Source: Dyella telluris (GTDB taxonomy: Bacteria > Pseudomonadota > Gammaproteobacteria > Xanthomonadales > Rhodanobacteraceae). Taken from it: 64,000 nucleotides of DNA. Position 1 is the stretch's first letter, and the number at the start of each line of letters is the position of its first letter. Made by a program: the position numbers and the translations under genes. This document shows, in pieces, positions 17,347 through 25,212 of this stretch. Under the pieces are notes generated by a model, which did not search any database, was not told the origin of the DNA, and saw only the letters and a program-made list of their open reading frames with translations. The stretch covers positions 2,232,001 to 2,296,000 of the forward strand of contig NZ_CP060412.1 of NCBI RefSeq assembly GCF_014297575.1, given 5' to 3'.

Positions 17347-19017
17347 ATGCCCACGACACCCCTACCCGTCGTCGCCAAGGCACCCGTCACCTGGCACCTG
17401 GACCTGGTCGCCGGCCTTTCCATCGCTGGTTTGCTGATTCCCGAAGCCGTTGCCTATTCCGGCATCGCCAACCTGCCTCCGCAGGCCGGCGTCATCGCGC
17501 TGTTCGTGGGCCTGGCCACGTATGGCCTGCTGGGGCGCAGCCGTTACGCCATCGTCTCGGCGACGTCGTCATCGGCGGCCGTGCTGGCGGCGGGTACGCT
17601 GGCCCTGGCGGGCGTGGACAATGTGTCGCGCGTGGCCATGGCGGCCACGCTGGTGCTGTTGGGCGGCGCCTGTTTCCTCATTGCCGGTGCGGCCCGGCTC
17701 GGTGGGCTTTCGCATCTGATCGCGCGCCCGGTGCTGCGCGGCTACACGTTTGGTCTGGCGTGCGTCATCGCGCTCAAGCAACTGCCGCACCTGATGGGCG
17801 TGGCGGATGTGCACGGCGATTTCGTGCCGGCCTTGCTGGTGCAGCTGGCGAAGGTATTGCCACAGGTGAACCTGGCAGCACTGGGGGCGGGCGTGGTGGC
17901 GCTGCTCCTGCTGTTCGCCTGCGAGCGTTTCCGTCGGCTACCGGGCAGCCTGGTGGCTATCGCCCTCGGTGTGGCGGCGTCGGGCTGGTTGTCGGCGCAT
18001 GGCGTGGGGCTGACCGGGGAGATTCGCCTGGCTGCGGATCTGGGCTGGCCCACCTGGCCAAAGAGTGGTCAGTGGTTGCCCAGTGTTGAACTGGCGGCGG
18101 CATTGTTGCTGATCCTGTATGCGGAGTCGTACAGCTCCGTCCGCGGCTTCGCGCTCAAGCACGGCGACGCAGTGAACCCGAACCGCGACCTGCTTGTACT
18201 CGGTGTCGCCAACGTGCTGTCGGGCGTGCTGCACGGCATGCCGGTGGGCGCGGGTTATTCCGGCACCTCGGCGAACGAGGCGGCGGGCGCGCAGTCGCGG
18301 CTGGCGGGGCTGATCGGCGCGGCCAGCGTGCTGGTGCTGGTGCTGCTGGCGCTGCGCTGGATCGAACGTATTCCGCAGCCCGTGCTGGCGGCCATCGTGA
18401 TCCATGCGGTGAGCAAGTCGTTGCGCGTGTCGGTGTTCGCGCCTTACCTGCGCTGGCATCGCGACCGGCTGGTACTGGCGGCTGCGGTGGTGGCGGTGCT
18501 GTCGCTGGGCATCCTCAATGGCCTGCTGTGCGCCATCGCCTTCAGCCTGATCATGCTGTTGCGCCAGCTCGCCACGCCGCGCCTGAGCGTGTTGGGCCGG
18601 CTGGCGGACGGCCATGATTTCGTCGACATGGGGCAGCATCCTGGCGCGCTGCAGGTACCCGGCATGCTGATCGTCCGTCCGGAAGAGCCCTTGTTCTTCG
18701 CCAACGCCGAGGCCGTGCTGGCGCAGGCCCGCCATCGCGTGGAGGCCTGCCAGGGCCTGCGGCGCGTGGTGCTGAGCCTGGAAGTCTGTCCTGATCTGGA
18801 CGGCACCTCGCTCGAAGCCATCGGCGATTTCGCCACCTGGCTGGCCGACCGTGGCATCGAACTGCGCGTGGCCCGCCTGAAGGATGAGGCGCGCGATGCC
18901 CTCTCACGCATGGCCTTACCCCAGCTTCCGCCACAGGCGCTGGAAGACTGGAGCGTGGAGGATGCCGTGTCGGCATCGCCGCTCACCACCTCTTTGTCCA
19001 AGGGAACCCCGAAGTGA
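17347..19017 (+). CDS. SulP family anion transporter with STAS domain
   Basis: Inner-membrane permease of 556 residues in the SLC26/SulP family, which moves sulfate, bicarbonate, dicarboxylates or related anions. The start of the transport domain is typical (DLVAGLSIAGLLIPEAVAYSGIANLPPQAG), followed by the SSSAAVLAAGTLAL region and an AESYSSVRGFALKHGDAVNPNRDLLVLG conserved block near the later TM helices. A cytoplasmic STAS domain occupies about residues 430-545 (VRPEEPLFFANAEAVLAQA, VVLSLEVCPDLDGTSLEAIGDFA). Its stop overlaps the next gene's GTG start (GTGA), so the two are translationally coupled. The substrate cannot be read from the sequence. Confidence 0.92.
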   Translation: MPTTPLPVVAKAPVTWHLDLVAGLSIAGLLIPEAVAYSGIANLPPQAGVIALFVGLATYGLLGRSRYAIVSATSSSAAVLAAGTLALAGVDNVSRVAMAATLVLLGGACFLIAGAARLGGLSHLIARPVLRGYTFGLACVIALKQLPHLMGVADVHGDFVPALLVQLAKVLPQVNLAALGAGVVALLLLFACERFRRLPGSLVAIALGVAASGWLSAHGVGLTGEIRLAADLGWPTWPKSGQWLPSVELAAALLLILYAESYSSVRGFALKHGDAVNPNRDLLVLGVANVLSGVLHGMPVGAGYSGTSANEAAGAQSRLAGLIGAASVLVLVLLALRWIERIPQPVLAAIVIHAVSKSLRVSVFAPYLRWHRDRLVLAAAVVAVLSLGILNGLLCAIAFSLIMLLRQLATPRLSVLGRLADGHDFVDMGQHPGALQVPGMLIVRPEEPLFFANAEAVLAQARHRVEACQGLRRVVLSLEVCPDLDGTSLEAIGDFATWLADRGIELRVARLKDEARDALSRMALPQLPPQALEDWSVEDAVSASPLTTSLSKGTPK

Positions 19018-20804
19018 AGAAAGCTCTCCGCACGACCTGGCTGGCCGCCGCCACCACGCTCGCTCTTGCCGCGCCCGCCTGGGCCGATACCTCCGCCGAC
19101 GCGCGCTTCAAGCAGATCTACGAGCAGGAGTGGTCCTGGCGCAACGGTCAGTCGGGCATCGCCACGTCGGGCGAGGCACAGCCCAACGGGTCGCGCCTGG
19201 ACAACGTGGATGCCGCCAACCAGCAGAAGCGTCTGGACTACTGGCAGAAGGTGTCCAACGACCTCGACGGCGTGGACGTGAAGCAGCTGTCGCCGGAAGA
19301 GCAGGTCAATTACGCGGTGTACCGCGCGCAGATCCAGAACCTGCTGGCCGCGCAGAAATTCAAGCAGTGGCAGATGCCCTTCAACAGCGACTCGGCGTTC
19401 TGGAGCGACCTGAGCTACGTGCTTGAAGGCGACAAGCTGCGCACCACGCAGGATTACCAGCGCTACATCGATCGCCTCAACGAAGTGCCGGCGTACTTCC
19501 AGCAGCAGATCGCCAACATGCGCGACGGCCTGGCGCGCGGCTTCACCGTGCCCAAAGAGGTCCTGAAGGGCCGCGACGTTTCCATTTCGTCGGTTTCAGA
19601 ACTGAAGGATCCGACGCAGAGCAGCTTCTACAAGCCGTTCGAGAAAATGCCCAGCACGGTGCCTGCCGCCGATGCTGCGAAGCTGCAGCAGCAGGCGAAG
19701 CAGGCCATCAGCGCCAAGGTGATTCCGGCCTACGCAACCCTGCTCACCTTCTTCCGCAACGAGTACGTGCCCAAGGCACGCACCACGCTGGCGGCTGAAT
19801 CCATGCCGGACGGCAAGGCGTGGTATCGCCAGCAGATCATCGAGTACACCACGCTGGACATGGATCCGGATGCCATCCACAAGGTGGGCATGGAGCAGGT
19901 GGAGAAGATCCATGCCGAGATGGTCAAGACCATGCAGGAGACGGGCTTCAAGGGAAGCTTTGCCGACTTCCTGCATTTCCTGCGCACCGATCCGCAGTTC
20001 TATGCCAAGACGCCTGACGAACTGCTGATGCGCACCGCCTGGGTGGCCAAGCAGGTGGACGCGCAGCTGGGCAAGGAATTCGGCCGCCTGCCGCGCGGAC
20101 GCTTCGCCATCGTGCCGGTGCCGGCGGATATCGCGCCGTACTACACCTCCGGTCGCGGCGGCGCGGGCCAGTACCTGGTCAACACCTATGACCTGCCGTC
20201 GCGCCCGCTCTACAACATGCCGGCACTGACCCTGCATGAATCGGCGCCGGGCCACTCGTTGCAGCTGGCGCTGGCCAGCGAACAGCACGGCCAGCCGGAC
20301 TTCCGCCGCGAGGGCTACATCTCCGCCTACGGCGAAGGCTGGGGCCTGTATTCGGAATACCTCGGCAACGAGATGGGCATCTACAAGACGCCCTACGACC
20401 GCTTCGGTTACCTCACCTACCAGATGTGGCGTGCGTGCCGCCTGGTGGTGGACACCGGCATCCACCACCTGGGCTGGACACGCCAGCAGGCGATCGACTT
20501 CATGACGCAGAACACCGCGCTGTCCGATCGCGAGATCGCCAACGAAGTGGACCGCTACATCAGCTGGCCGGGCCAGGCGCTTTCCTATGAGCTGGGCTAC
20601 CTGAAGATCCGCGAGCTGCGCCAGAAGGCCGAGCAGGCGCTGGGCCCGAAGTTCGACGTCCGCCACTTCCACGACACCGTGCTGCAGATCGGCTCCGTGC
20701 CGCTGCCGGTGCTGGAGAAGCGCGTGGACCAGTTCATCGCCGAAGGCGGCCCGGAGCCGGATTTCGGCTGTGACTGCAGCAAGGGCAAGGACGCAAAGAA
20801 GTAA
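19014..20804 (+). CDS. DUF885 family exported metallopeptidase-like protein
   Basis: A 596-residue exported protein of the DUF885 family. A signal peptide ends near APAWADT. The conserved zinc-type motif LHESAPGHSLQLALA (HEXXXGH) lies near residues 405-412, and the YISAYGEGWGLYSEYLGNEMG and TLDMDPDAIHKVGMEQV blocks of the family are present. Members are assumed to be M2/M32-like metallopeptidases, but few are characterised. The start is GTG at 19014, overlapping the SulP stop by four bases; it leads directly into the signal peptide. The C-terminus DFGCDCSKGKDAKK carries two Cys close together. Coupling to an anion transporter is unusual for a peptidase and is not explained. Confidence 0.88.
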   Translation: MKKALRTTWLAAATTLALAAPAWADTSADARFKQIYEQEWSWRNGQSGIATSGEAQPNGSRLDNVDAANQQKRLDYWQKVSNDLDGVDVKQLSPEEQVNYAVYRAQIQNLLAAQKFKQWQMPFNSDSAFWSDLSYVLEGDKLRTTQDYQRYIDRLNEVPAYFQQQIANMRDGLARGFTVPKEVLKGRDVSISSVSELKDPTQSSFYKPFEKMPSTVPAADAAKLQQQAKQAISAKVIPAYATLLTFFRNEYVPKARTTLAAESMPDGKAWYRQQIIEYTTLDMDPDAIHKVGMEQVEKIHAEMVKTMQETGFKGSFADFLHFLRTDPQFYAKTPDELLMRTAWVAKQVDAQLGKEFGRLPRGRFAIVPVPADIAPYYTSGRGGAGQYLVNTYDLPSRPLYNMPALTLHESAPGHSLQLALASEQHGQPDFRREGYISAYGEGWGLYSEYLGNEMGIYKTPYDRFGYLTYQMWRACRLVVDTGIHHLGWTRQQAIDFMTQNTALSDREIANEVDRYISWPGQALSYELGYLKIRELRQKAEQALGPKFDVRHFHDTVLQIGSVPLPVLEKRVDQFIAEGGPEPDFGCDCSKGKDAKK

Positions 20805-20865
20805 GCACGTCGTCTAAGCCCGACGGAGCAGTGGCACCCGCGAGCGAGTGCCACTGCCCTGGGGT

Positions 20866-21393
20866 TCAGGGCTTTCCTTTCTCCGCATAGCGCTGCAGGC
20901 GTTCCAGCTGATCCATCAGCATGCCGTTGGCGGCCGTGGCGATCTTGTCCAGGCCGCTCGCGCCGGAGCCGTTGACGCGGTAGTCGAACTGCAGCGCCGT
21001 GCCCTCGGGCGCGGGCTTCAGGGTGAAGGTCATCACGCCATTCACCGCGAGGGACTGCAGTGGTCCCAGCGCCGTATCCAGCCGTAGCACGTGGCCGGGT
21101 GCCGCCCAGATCACGCGGCCATGTTCCACGCTCTGGCCAGCCCAGCGCTCGCAGAAGCAGCCGCCGGCCTCGGCCTTCAGGCTCAGGTGCGAGGCATCGC
21201 CGGAATAGGTGTGTTCGCTGTTCCACCAGTGGCCCACGTCGGTGAGCGCGGCATAGAGCTTGTCCGGCGGCGCGTGGATGGTGCGGTTGTCCTGGATCAG
21301 CAGGTGGTCGGGCGCGGCTTCCTTGACCTCGGCGTGTGCGCCAAGGCTGACCCACGAAAAAAGGACCGCGGCGGCAAGGGTTTGGTGACGCAT
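20866..21393 (-). CDS. exported SRPBCC (START-like) domain protein
   Basis: A 175-residue protein with a signal peptide (MRHQTLAAAVLFSWVSLGAHA) and a single SRPBCC/polyketide-cyclase-like fold: LIQDNRTIHAPPDKLYAALTDVGHWWNSEHTYSGDA, GCFCERWAGQSVEHGRVIW, and the C-terminal helix IATAANGMLMDQLERLQRYAEKGKP. This fold binds hydrophobic ligands in a deep cavity; the periplasmic location is unusual compared with the many cytosolic members. The start at 21393 has GGAGGAAA upstream. It is divergent from the Xre/RES toxin-antitoxin operon. No substrate can be assigned. Confidence 0.82.
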   Translation of the reverse strand: MRHQTLAAAVLFSWVSLGAHAEVKEAAPDHLLIQDNRTIHAPPDKLYAALTDVGHWWNSEHTYSGDASHLSLKAEAGGCFCERWAGQSVEHGRVIWAAPGHVLRLDTALGPLQSLAVNGVMTFTLKPAPEGTALQFDYRVNGSGASGLDKIATAANGMLMDQLERLQRYAEKGKP

Positions 21394-21442
21394 GGCGTTT
21401 CCTCCCGGCTGGGGCAGGGCGGAGTATGCGTCTGTGGATAAC

Positions 21443-21458
21443 TGGCCAGTACTGGCCA
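21443..21458. promoter_or_regulatory. perfect palindrome upstream of Xre antitoxin, candidate operator 1
   Basis: TGGCCAGTACTGGCCA is a perfect 16-bp palindrome, flanked by two direct copies of GTGGATAAC (21434-21442 and 21463-21471). It lies about 80 bp before the antitoxin start. Type II antitoxins with Xre domains usually repress their own promoter at such sites. Confidence 0.55.
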
Positions 21459-21477
21459 AACGGTGGATAACCCGCCC

Positions 21478-21498
21478 ACTGGCGAAAAATTCACCAGT
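21478..21498. promoter_or_regulatory. inverted repeat at the antitoxin promoter, candidate operator 2
   Basis: ACTGGCGAA and TTCACCAGT flank AAA; the arms match at 8 of 9 positions. The right arm overlaps a possible -35 (TTCACC, 21490-21495) with a TATCAA -10 at 21512-21517 after 16 bases, so binding here would block transcription of the pair. It shares the CTGGC/GCCAG core with the palindrome at 21443. Confidence 0.5.
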
Positions 21499-21538
21499 AA
21501 AGTAAAGTAGCTATCAACTTCACAGGGAGAGTCGAACC

Positions 21539-21931
21539 ATGGCGGCTCATCTCCAGCCAGCAAGTCATCCCGCCTCTGATCTCGGCGGCCCCGCGCTGCG
21601 CGCCTTCTTCAACATCGCCGAGCGCTGGAACCTGCGCATCGCCGACCAGCGCCGCCTGCTGGGCGATCCGCCGGAATCAACCTTCTACAAGTGGAAGCGG
21701 CTGCAGAGCGGCACCCTGGGCCGCGACACGCTGGAGCGCATCAGTTATCTGCTGGGCATCTTCAAGGACCTGCAGATCCTGTTCCCCGACACCGCCCAGG
21801 CCGATGGCTGGGTCCATCGCGCCAACCGCGCCAGCATGTTCGGCGGGCACTCCGCACTGGATCGCATGCTTTCCGGCAACGTGGCCGATCTCTACGTGGT
21901 ACGCCAGTATCTGGACGCCCAGCGCGGGTGA
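21539..21931 (+). CDS. Xre/MbcA/ParS family antitoxin of a RES toxin
   Basis: A 130-residue antitoxin-like protein. The N-terminal part carries a helix-turn-helix-like region (AFFNIAERWNLRIADQRRLLGDPPESTFYKWKR) and the C-terminal part is the MbcA/ParS toxin-binding domain with the conserved GGHSALDRMLSGNVADLYVVRQYLD block. Family antitoxins neutralise RES-domain toxins and repress their own operon. The ribosome site is GGGAGAG. It is the first gene of a two-gene unit; the RES toxin follows after 166 bp, and a long hairpin occupies that gap. Length and domain order are standard. Confidence 0.9.
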   Translation: MAAHLQPASHPASDLGGPALRAFFNIAERWNLRIADQRRLLGDPPESTFYKWKRLQSGTLGRDTLERISYLLGIFKDLQILFPDTAQADGWVHRANRASMFGGHSALDRMLSGNVADLYVVRQYLDAQRG

Positions 21932-21945
21932 TCAGAGCGAGAAGT

Positions 21946-22014
21946 GAGTGAAGAGAAGTGAGGAGTGAGAGAAGGGCAGAGCTTGCGACTCTCACTTCTC
22001 ACTTCTCTTCACTC
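21946..22014 (+). repeat. long inverted repeat between antitoxin and toxin genes
   Basis: A 26-base arm (21946-21971) pairs with its reverse complement (21989-22014) with one mismatch, around a 17-base loop. The arms are purine-rich on one side, built from repeats of GAGAAGTGAG-like units. It lies wholly in the antitoxin-toxin gap. It could be an attenuator or RNase site that lowers toxin output relative to antitoxin, or a small mobile (MITE/REP-like) insertion. No T-run follows the stem. Confidence 0.85.
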
Positions 22015-22097
22015 GTTCCTGGCCTTACGTCGCAACCGGCGATACGCCTCTCCGCCATACTCTTTCCCTCTGGCAGATCGCGTGAGAGTTGCACGTC

Positions 22098-22781
22098 ATG
22101 GCCGACATTCCACCGCTCAAACGCATCCGCTGGAGCCATGCCTACCGCATCGTTCCCAGCCGTTTTCCGCCCATTGGCGTGTTCGACCGCATCGCCGAGC
22201 CGGGCGATCTGGAGGCGCTGTACGCCATCGAGGCGATGACCAATCCGCGCCTGCGCGACGAGATGGGCGACCTGCAGCTGGTGCCGGCCGAGCGTCGCAT
22301 CAGTGGCCCCGGCACCACGCCGGTGATGGCGGCATTCACCCACCTCAACCCCGAAGGCAGCCGGTTCTCCGATGGCAGCTGGGGCGTGTTCTACGCCGCG
22401 CACAGCGTGGCAACGGCGGTGGAGGAAACGGTCTATCACCGCGAGCTCTTCCTTGCCGCCACGGCGGAACCGGCCTGCGATATCGAAATGCGCTGCTACA
22501 GCACCAGCATCCAGGCGAAGCTGCACGACCTGCGTGGCGGGTGGAAGGCCGAGCACGATGCGGATGACTATGCCGCCGGCGTCGCGCTGGCGCGCAAGCT
22601 GCGCAACGCGGGTTCCGATGGACTGGTCTACGACAGCGTGCGCCATGCCGGTGGCGAATGCGTGGCGGTGTTCTATCCCGACCGCGTGGCGCCCTGCGTG
22701 CAGGCACAGCACCTGATGTATCGCTGGGACGGCCAGCGCATCGCCCAGGTGCTGACCGTCGATGAGTGGAAGCGCGGCTAG
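22098..22781 (+). CDS. RES-domain NAD+-degrading toxin
   Basis: A 227-residue RES-family protein; characterised members are NAD+ phosphorylases or glycohydrolases that deplete cellular NAD+. The conserved Arg (YRIVPSRFPP), Tyr and Glu (VFYAAHSVATAVEETVYHRELF) and Ser (DGLVYDSVRHAGG) positions that name and form the active site are present. ATG at 22098 is chosen; a TTG three codons upstream (22089) is possible. It follows its Xre-type antitoxin gene in the normal order. The gene is intact, so the pair is likely functional. Confidence 0.9.
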   Translation: MADIPPLKRIRWSHAYRIVPSRFPPIGVFDRIAEPGDLEALYAIEAMTNPRLRDEMGDLQLVPAERRISGPGTTPVMAAFTHLNPEGSRFSDGSWGVFYAAHSVATAVEETVYHRELFLAATAEPACDIEMRCYSTSIQAKLHDLRGGWKAEHDADDYAAGVALARKLRNAGSDGLVYDSVRHAGGECVAVFYPDRVAPCVQAQHLMYRWDGQRIAQVLTVDEWKRG

Positions 22782-22800
22782 CCGGTCCGCGCGCCGGGCA

Positions 22801-22828
22801 TAAAAAAGGCCCTTCTTGCGAAGGGCCT
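22801..22828 (-). terminator. Rho-independent terminator of ompW
   Basis: On the minus strand a 9-bp stem (AGGCCCTTC with GAAGGGCCT, 4-base loop) is followed by TTTTTT, starting about 33 bases after the OmpW stop codon. It may also help end the RES toxin transcript from the other side. Confidence 0.88.
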
Positions 22829-22860
22829 CCGCGGCGTCCTTGCCGACAGGTCTCCCCTTG

Positions 22861-23472
22861 TCAGAAGCGATAGCCCACGCTGGCGCCGAACACGATGGGG
22901 TCGATCTTGGCGGTGCCTACCTTGGCGTTGTCGACTTTCACATCGCCCTCGATATAGGCCCAGCGCACGTCCACCGTGGCCAGCCACTTCTCGGAGATCT
23001 TCAGGTCGAAGCCCGCGCGCACTGCCGGGCCCCAGCTGTTGGCGATGCTGACGCTGCTGCCGTAGAGCGCGCCGGTGGCATGGGTACCGAAGAAGTTGGT
23101 GTAGTTGACGCCGGCGCCGAGGAAGGGCGACCAGGCTGCGCCAGGCATGAAGTGGTAGTTGATGCCGAAGGTCGGGGGGAGCTCCTTCGTGCGGGCCACC
23201 GTGCCCAGCCCGGCAAGGCTGATGTCATGCAGGAACGGCGTGGCGGCGAGTACATCCAGGCCCCAGTTCGGGGTGAACATGTACTCGAGGTCGATGGTGG
23301 GCCGGCCGCTGCTGCTCACGTCGGCGCGGGCACCGGCAAGCGTGCCGTTGTTGCTCTTGGGCGCCACGACGGCGGCACCGACGCGCACGACCCAGTTGTC
23401 GTCGGCGTGGGCGGCGGGAGCAGCAACCGCACCGAACGTAGCGGCAAGGACGAGAGGGAGCAGGACTTTCAT
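22861..23472 (-). CDS. ompW: OmpW family outer-membrane protein
   Basis: A 203-residue eight-stranded outer-membrane barrel. A signal peptide (cleaved after APAAHA) is followed by WVVRVGAAVVAPKSNNG, PTIDLEYMFTPNWGLDVLAATPF, PPTFGINYHFMPGAAWSPFLGAGVNYTNFF and the C-terminal IVFGASVGYRF with terminal Phe, all typical of OmpW. The family forms a narrow hydrophobic channel and is often induced under low oxygen. An FNR-type box about 70 bp upstream fits that regulation. It has its own terminator, so it is monocistronic. Confidence 0.93.
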   Translation of the reverse strand: MKVLLPLVLAATFGAVAAPAAHADDNWVVRVGAAVVAPKSNNGTLAGARADVSSSGRPTIDLEYMFTPNWGLDVLAATPFLHDISLAGLGTVARTKELPPTFGINYHFMPGAAWSPFLGAGVNYTNFFGTHATGALYGSSVSIANSWGPAVRAGFDLKISEKWLATVDVRWAYIEGDVKVDNAKVGTAKIDPIVFGASVGYRF

Positions 23473-23538
23473 GGCGTGGTTCCGTTGTGTCTTTCGTGGG
23501 GGACAAGGCCATGGTCGTTAGGATCTCGTTGCGTGCTT

Positions 23539-23552
23539 TTGATCCAGATCAT
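23539..23552 (-). promoter_or_regulatory. FNR-type binding site upstream of ompW
   Basis: TTGATCCAGATCAT matches the FNR consensus TTGATNNNNATCAA at 9 of 10 fixed positions. It is centred about 73 bp before the ompW start codon, a distance compatible with an activator site near -41 of the promoter. FNR control of ompW is known in enterobacteria; here it is inferred from the motif. Confidence 0.65.
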
Positions 23553-23596
23553 TCGTAAACGGGGCATACGGACGCAGGCACCGACGTCAGGAAAAG

Positions 23597-23624
23597 CAAA
23601 AGGCCCGCACGATGGCGGGCCTTT
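23597..23624 (-). terminator. terminator of phhA
   Basis: AAAGGCCCGC (23599-23608) and GCGGGCCTTT (23615-23624) form a perfect 10-bp stem with a 6-base loop. Read on the minus strand it ends in TTTTGCTTTT, 24 bases after the phhA stop codon. Confidence 0.85.
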
Positions 23625-23647
23625 CTGCGTGTTGCATGCACCTGGGC

Positions 23648-24538
23648 TCAGGTATCGGCGTTGGTTGCCCAGCCTTCGCGATTGCCGCGCGTGAACACGC
23701 GGTCGCTGTCCAGCACGTCGCCCGCGGCATGCGCGGCCTGTGCCTGCAGGCTGGCATAGATCGGCGTGAAGTCCGGGCGCGTGGCGTCGAACAGCTGCTC
23801 GAAGCTGTCGATCACGAAGTAGGTCTGCTGGAAGGTATCGATGCGGTAGCGCGTGCTCATCACGCGTTCCAGGCCGAAGCCGATGCGGTTCGGGGAGGCG
23901 GAATCCAGCGAGTAGATCGACTCGCCCTTGGAGCTGACGATGCCTGCACCGTAGATGCGCATGCCTTCGCTGGTGTTGATCAGGCCGAACTCCACCGTGT
24001 ACCAGTACAGGCGCGTGAGGTTCATCAGCGCTTCGGGACCAATCGCAAACGCCTTCATGCCGCCACGGCCATAGGCCTGCATGTAATCAGCGAACACGGG
24101 GTTGAGCAGCAGCGGCACATGGCCGAACAGGTCGTGGAACAGGTCCGGCTCGCTCAGGTAGTCGAGCTGGTCGGGCTTGCGGATCCACCAGCTCACCGGA
24201 AAGCGTCGATTGGCCAGATGATCGAAGAACACCTCGTCCGGCAGCAGGCCTTCCACCGCCACCAGCTCCCAGCCGGTGGCGGCACCCAGCACCTTGTTCA
24301 GGTCGGCAAACTTGGGGATGCCGCCGTCGCCCATGCCGAAGCGCTCCACGCCGTCCAGGAATTCCTGGCAGGCACGGCCGGGCAGCAGGTCGCGCTGGCG
24401 CGCGTAGAGGGTGTCCCACACCTGATGGTCGGTGGCGGTGTAGTCCGCCCACGGCTGCTCCACGACGCCCGTGGCATACACCGGCACATAGCCACGGTCG
24501 GTCTGATGGTGCTCTACGCGGCGCGGTGTGGTGTTCAT
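23648..24538 (-). CDS. phhA: phenylalanine 4-monooxygenase
   Basis: Pterin-dependent iron enzyme converting phenylalanine to tyrosine, the first step of phenylalanine breakdown. The 296-residue product has the monomeric bacterial length. Iron ligands are in LFHDLFGHVPLLLN (two His) and LYWYTVEFGLI (Glu); pterin and substrate residues lie in GWELVAVEGLLPDEVFFDHLA and RRFPVSWWIRKPDQLDYL. ATG at 24538 has AGGAG upstream; a longer frame starting 35 codons earlier lacks homologous character. The gene is divergent from an Lrp/AsnC regulator, the common arrangement in which the regulator senses aromatic amino acids. Confidence 0.95.
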   Translation of the reverse strand: MNTTPRRVEHHQTDRGYVPVYATGVVEQPWADYTATDHQVWDTLYARQRDLLPGRACQEFLDGVERFGMGDGGIPKFADLNKVLGAATGWELVAVEGLLPDEVFFDHLANRRFPVSWWIRKPDQLDYLSEPDLFHDLFGHVPLLLNPVFADYMQAYGRGGMKAFAIGPEALMNLTRLYWYTVEFGLINTSEGMRIYGAGIVSSKGESIYSLDSASPNRIGFGLERVMSTRYRIDTFQQTYFVIDSFEQLFDATRPDFTPIYASLQAQAAHAAGDVLDSDRVFTRGNREGWATNADT

Positions 24539-24634
24539 GGCGTGCTCCTGGCGATCAGGCCGGCGTTGCTTTGACGCTTCAGCATAGGGCGATTGCCACG
24601 CACGTTGATTGTTTTGTTGCATCTGTACAGCTCG

Positions 24635-24644
24635 ATTGAGCAAT
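24635..24644. promoter_or_regulatory. short palindrome in phhA/Lrp intergenic gap
   Basis: ATTGAGCAAT is a perfect 10-bp palindrome inside CGATTGAGCAATAATCG, in the AT-richer 146-bp gap between the divergent phhA and Lrp-type genes. It is a plausible half of an Lrp/AsnC-type site; the evidence is position and symmetry only. Confidence 0.35.
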
Positions 24645-24684
24645 AATCGTGTTCCATCAATCGTATCTATGGAGATTTATTGCC

Positions 24685-25161
24685 ATGGCTACTCTGGATC
24701 GTACCGATCTGCGGATTCTTGCCGTCCTCCAGTCGGAAGGGCGCATCACCAACGCGGAGCTGGCCGACAAGGTCAGCCTGTCTCCCTCGGCCTGCCTGCG
24801 CCGGCTGCAGCGCCTGGAGGCGGATGGCGTGCTGACGGGCTATAGCGCCCAGGTGGACCCTCAGGCGGTGGGGCTCGGGCTGCAGGCCTTTGTCCGCGTG
24901 CAGCTGGCCAAGCACGAAAGCGCCCAGGTCGAGCGCTTCGTGGAACTGGTCAACGACTGGCCGCAGGTGGTCTCCTGCTATGCCCTGACCGGCGACATGG
25001 ACTACCTGTTGCACGTCTATGTGACTGATCTGCAGGATTTCTCCCGCTTCCTGCTCGACCGGCTGCTCAACGCCTCGGGCGTGGCGGATGTCAATTCCAG
25101 CTTCGTGCTGCGCACCGTGAAGCACTCGTCGGCCCTGCCGCTGGGCCAACGGGAGCACTGA
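24685..25161 (+). CDS. Lrp/AsnC family transcriptional regulator
   Basis: A 158-residue regulator with the standard two-domain build. The N-terminal HTH reads LDRTDLRILAVLQSEGRITNAELADKVSLSPSACLRRLQRLEADGVLTGY, and the C-terminal RAM ligand-binding domain includes VSCYALTGDMDYLLHVYVTDLQDFSRFL. Members form octamers or larger assemblies and respond to amino acids. It is divergent from phhA and most likely controls it in response to phenylalanine or tyrosine, as inferred from position. ATG at 24685 begins the conserved N-terminus, with GGAG 9 bases upstream. Confidence 0.93.
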   Translation: MATLDRTDLRILAVLQSEGRITNAELADKVSLSPSACLRRLQRLEADGVLTGYSAQVDPQAVGLGLQAFVRVQLAKHESAQVERFVELVNDWPQVVSCYALTGDMDYLLHVYVTDLQDFSRFLLDRLLNASGVADVNSSFVLRTVKHSSALPLGQREH

Positions 25162-25212
25162 TGGTGCGACGCAGGGACGCAGCCAGCGACTAACGCTAAA
25201 CTAACCGGACTG

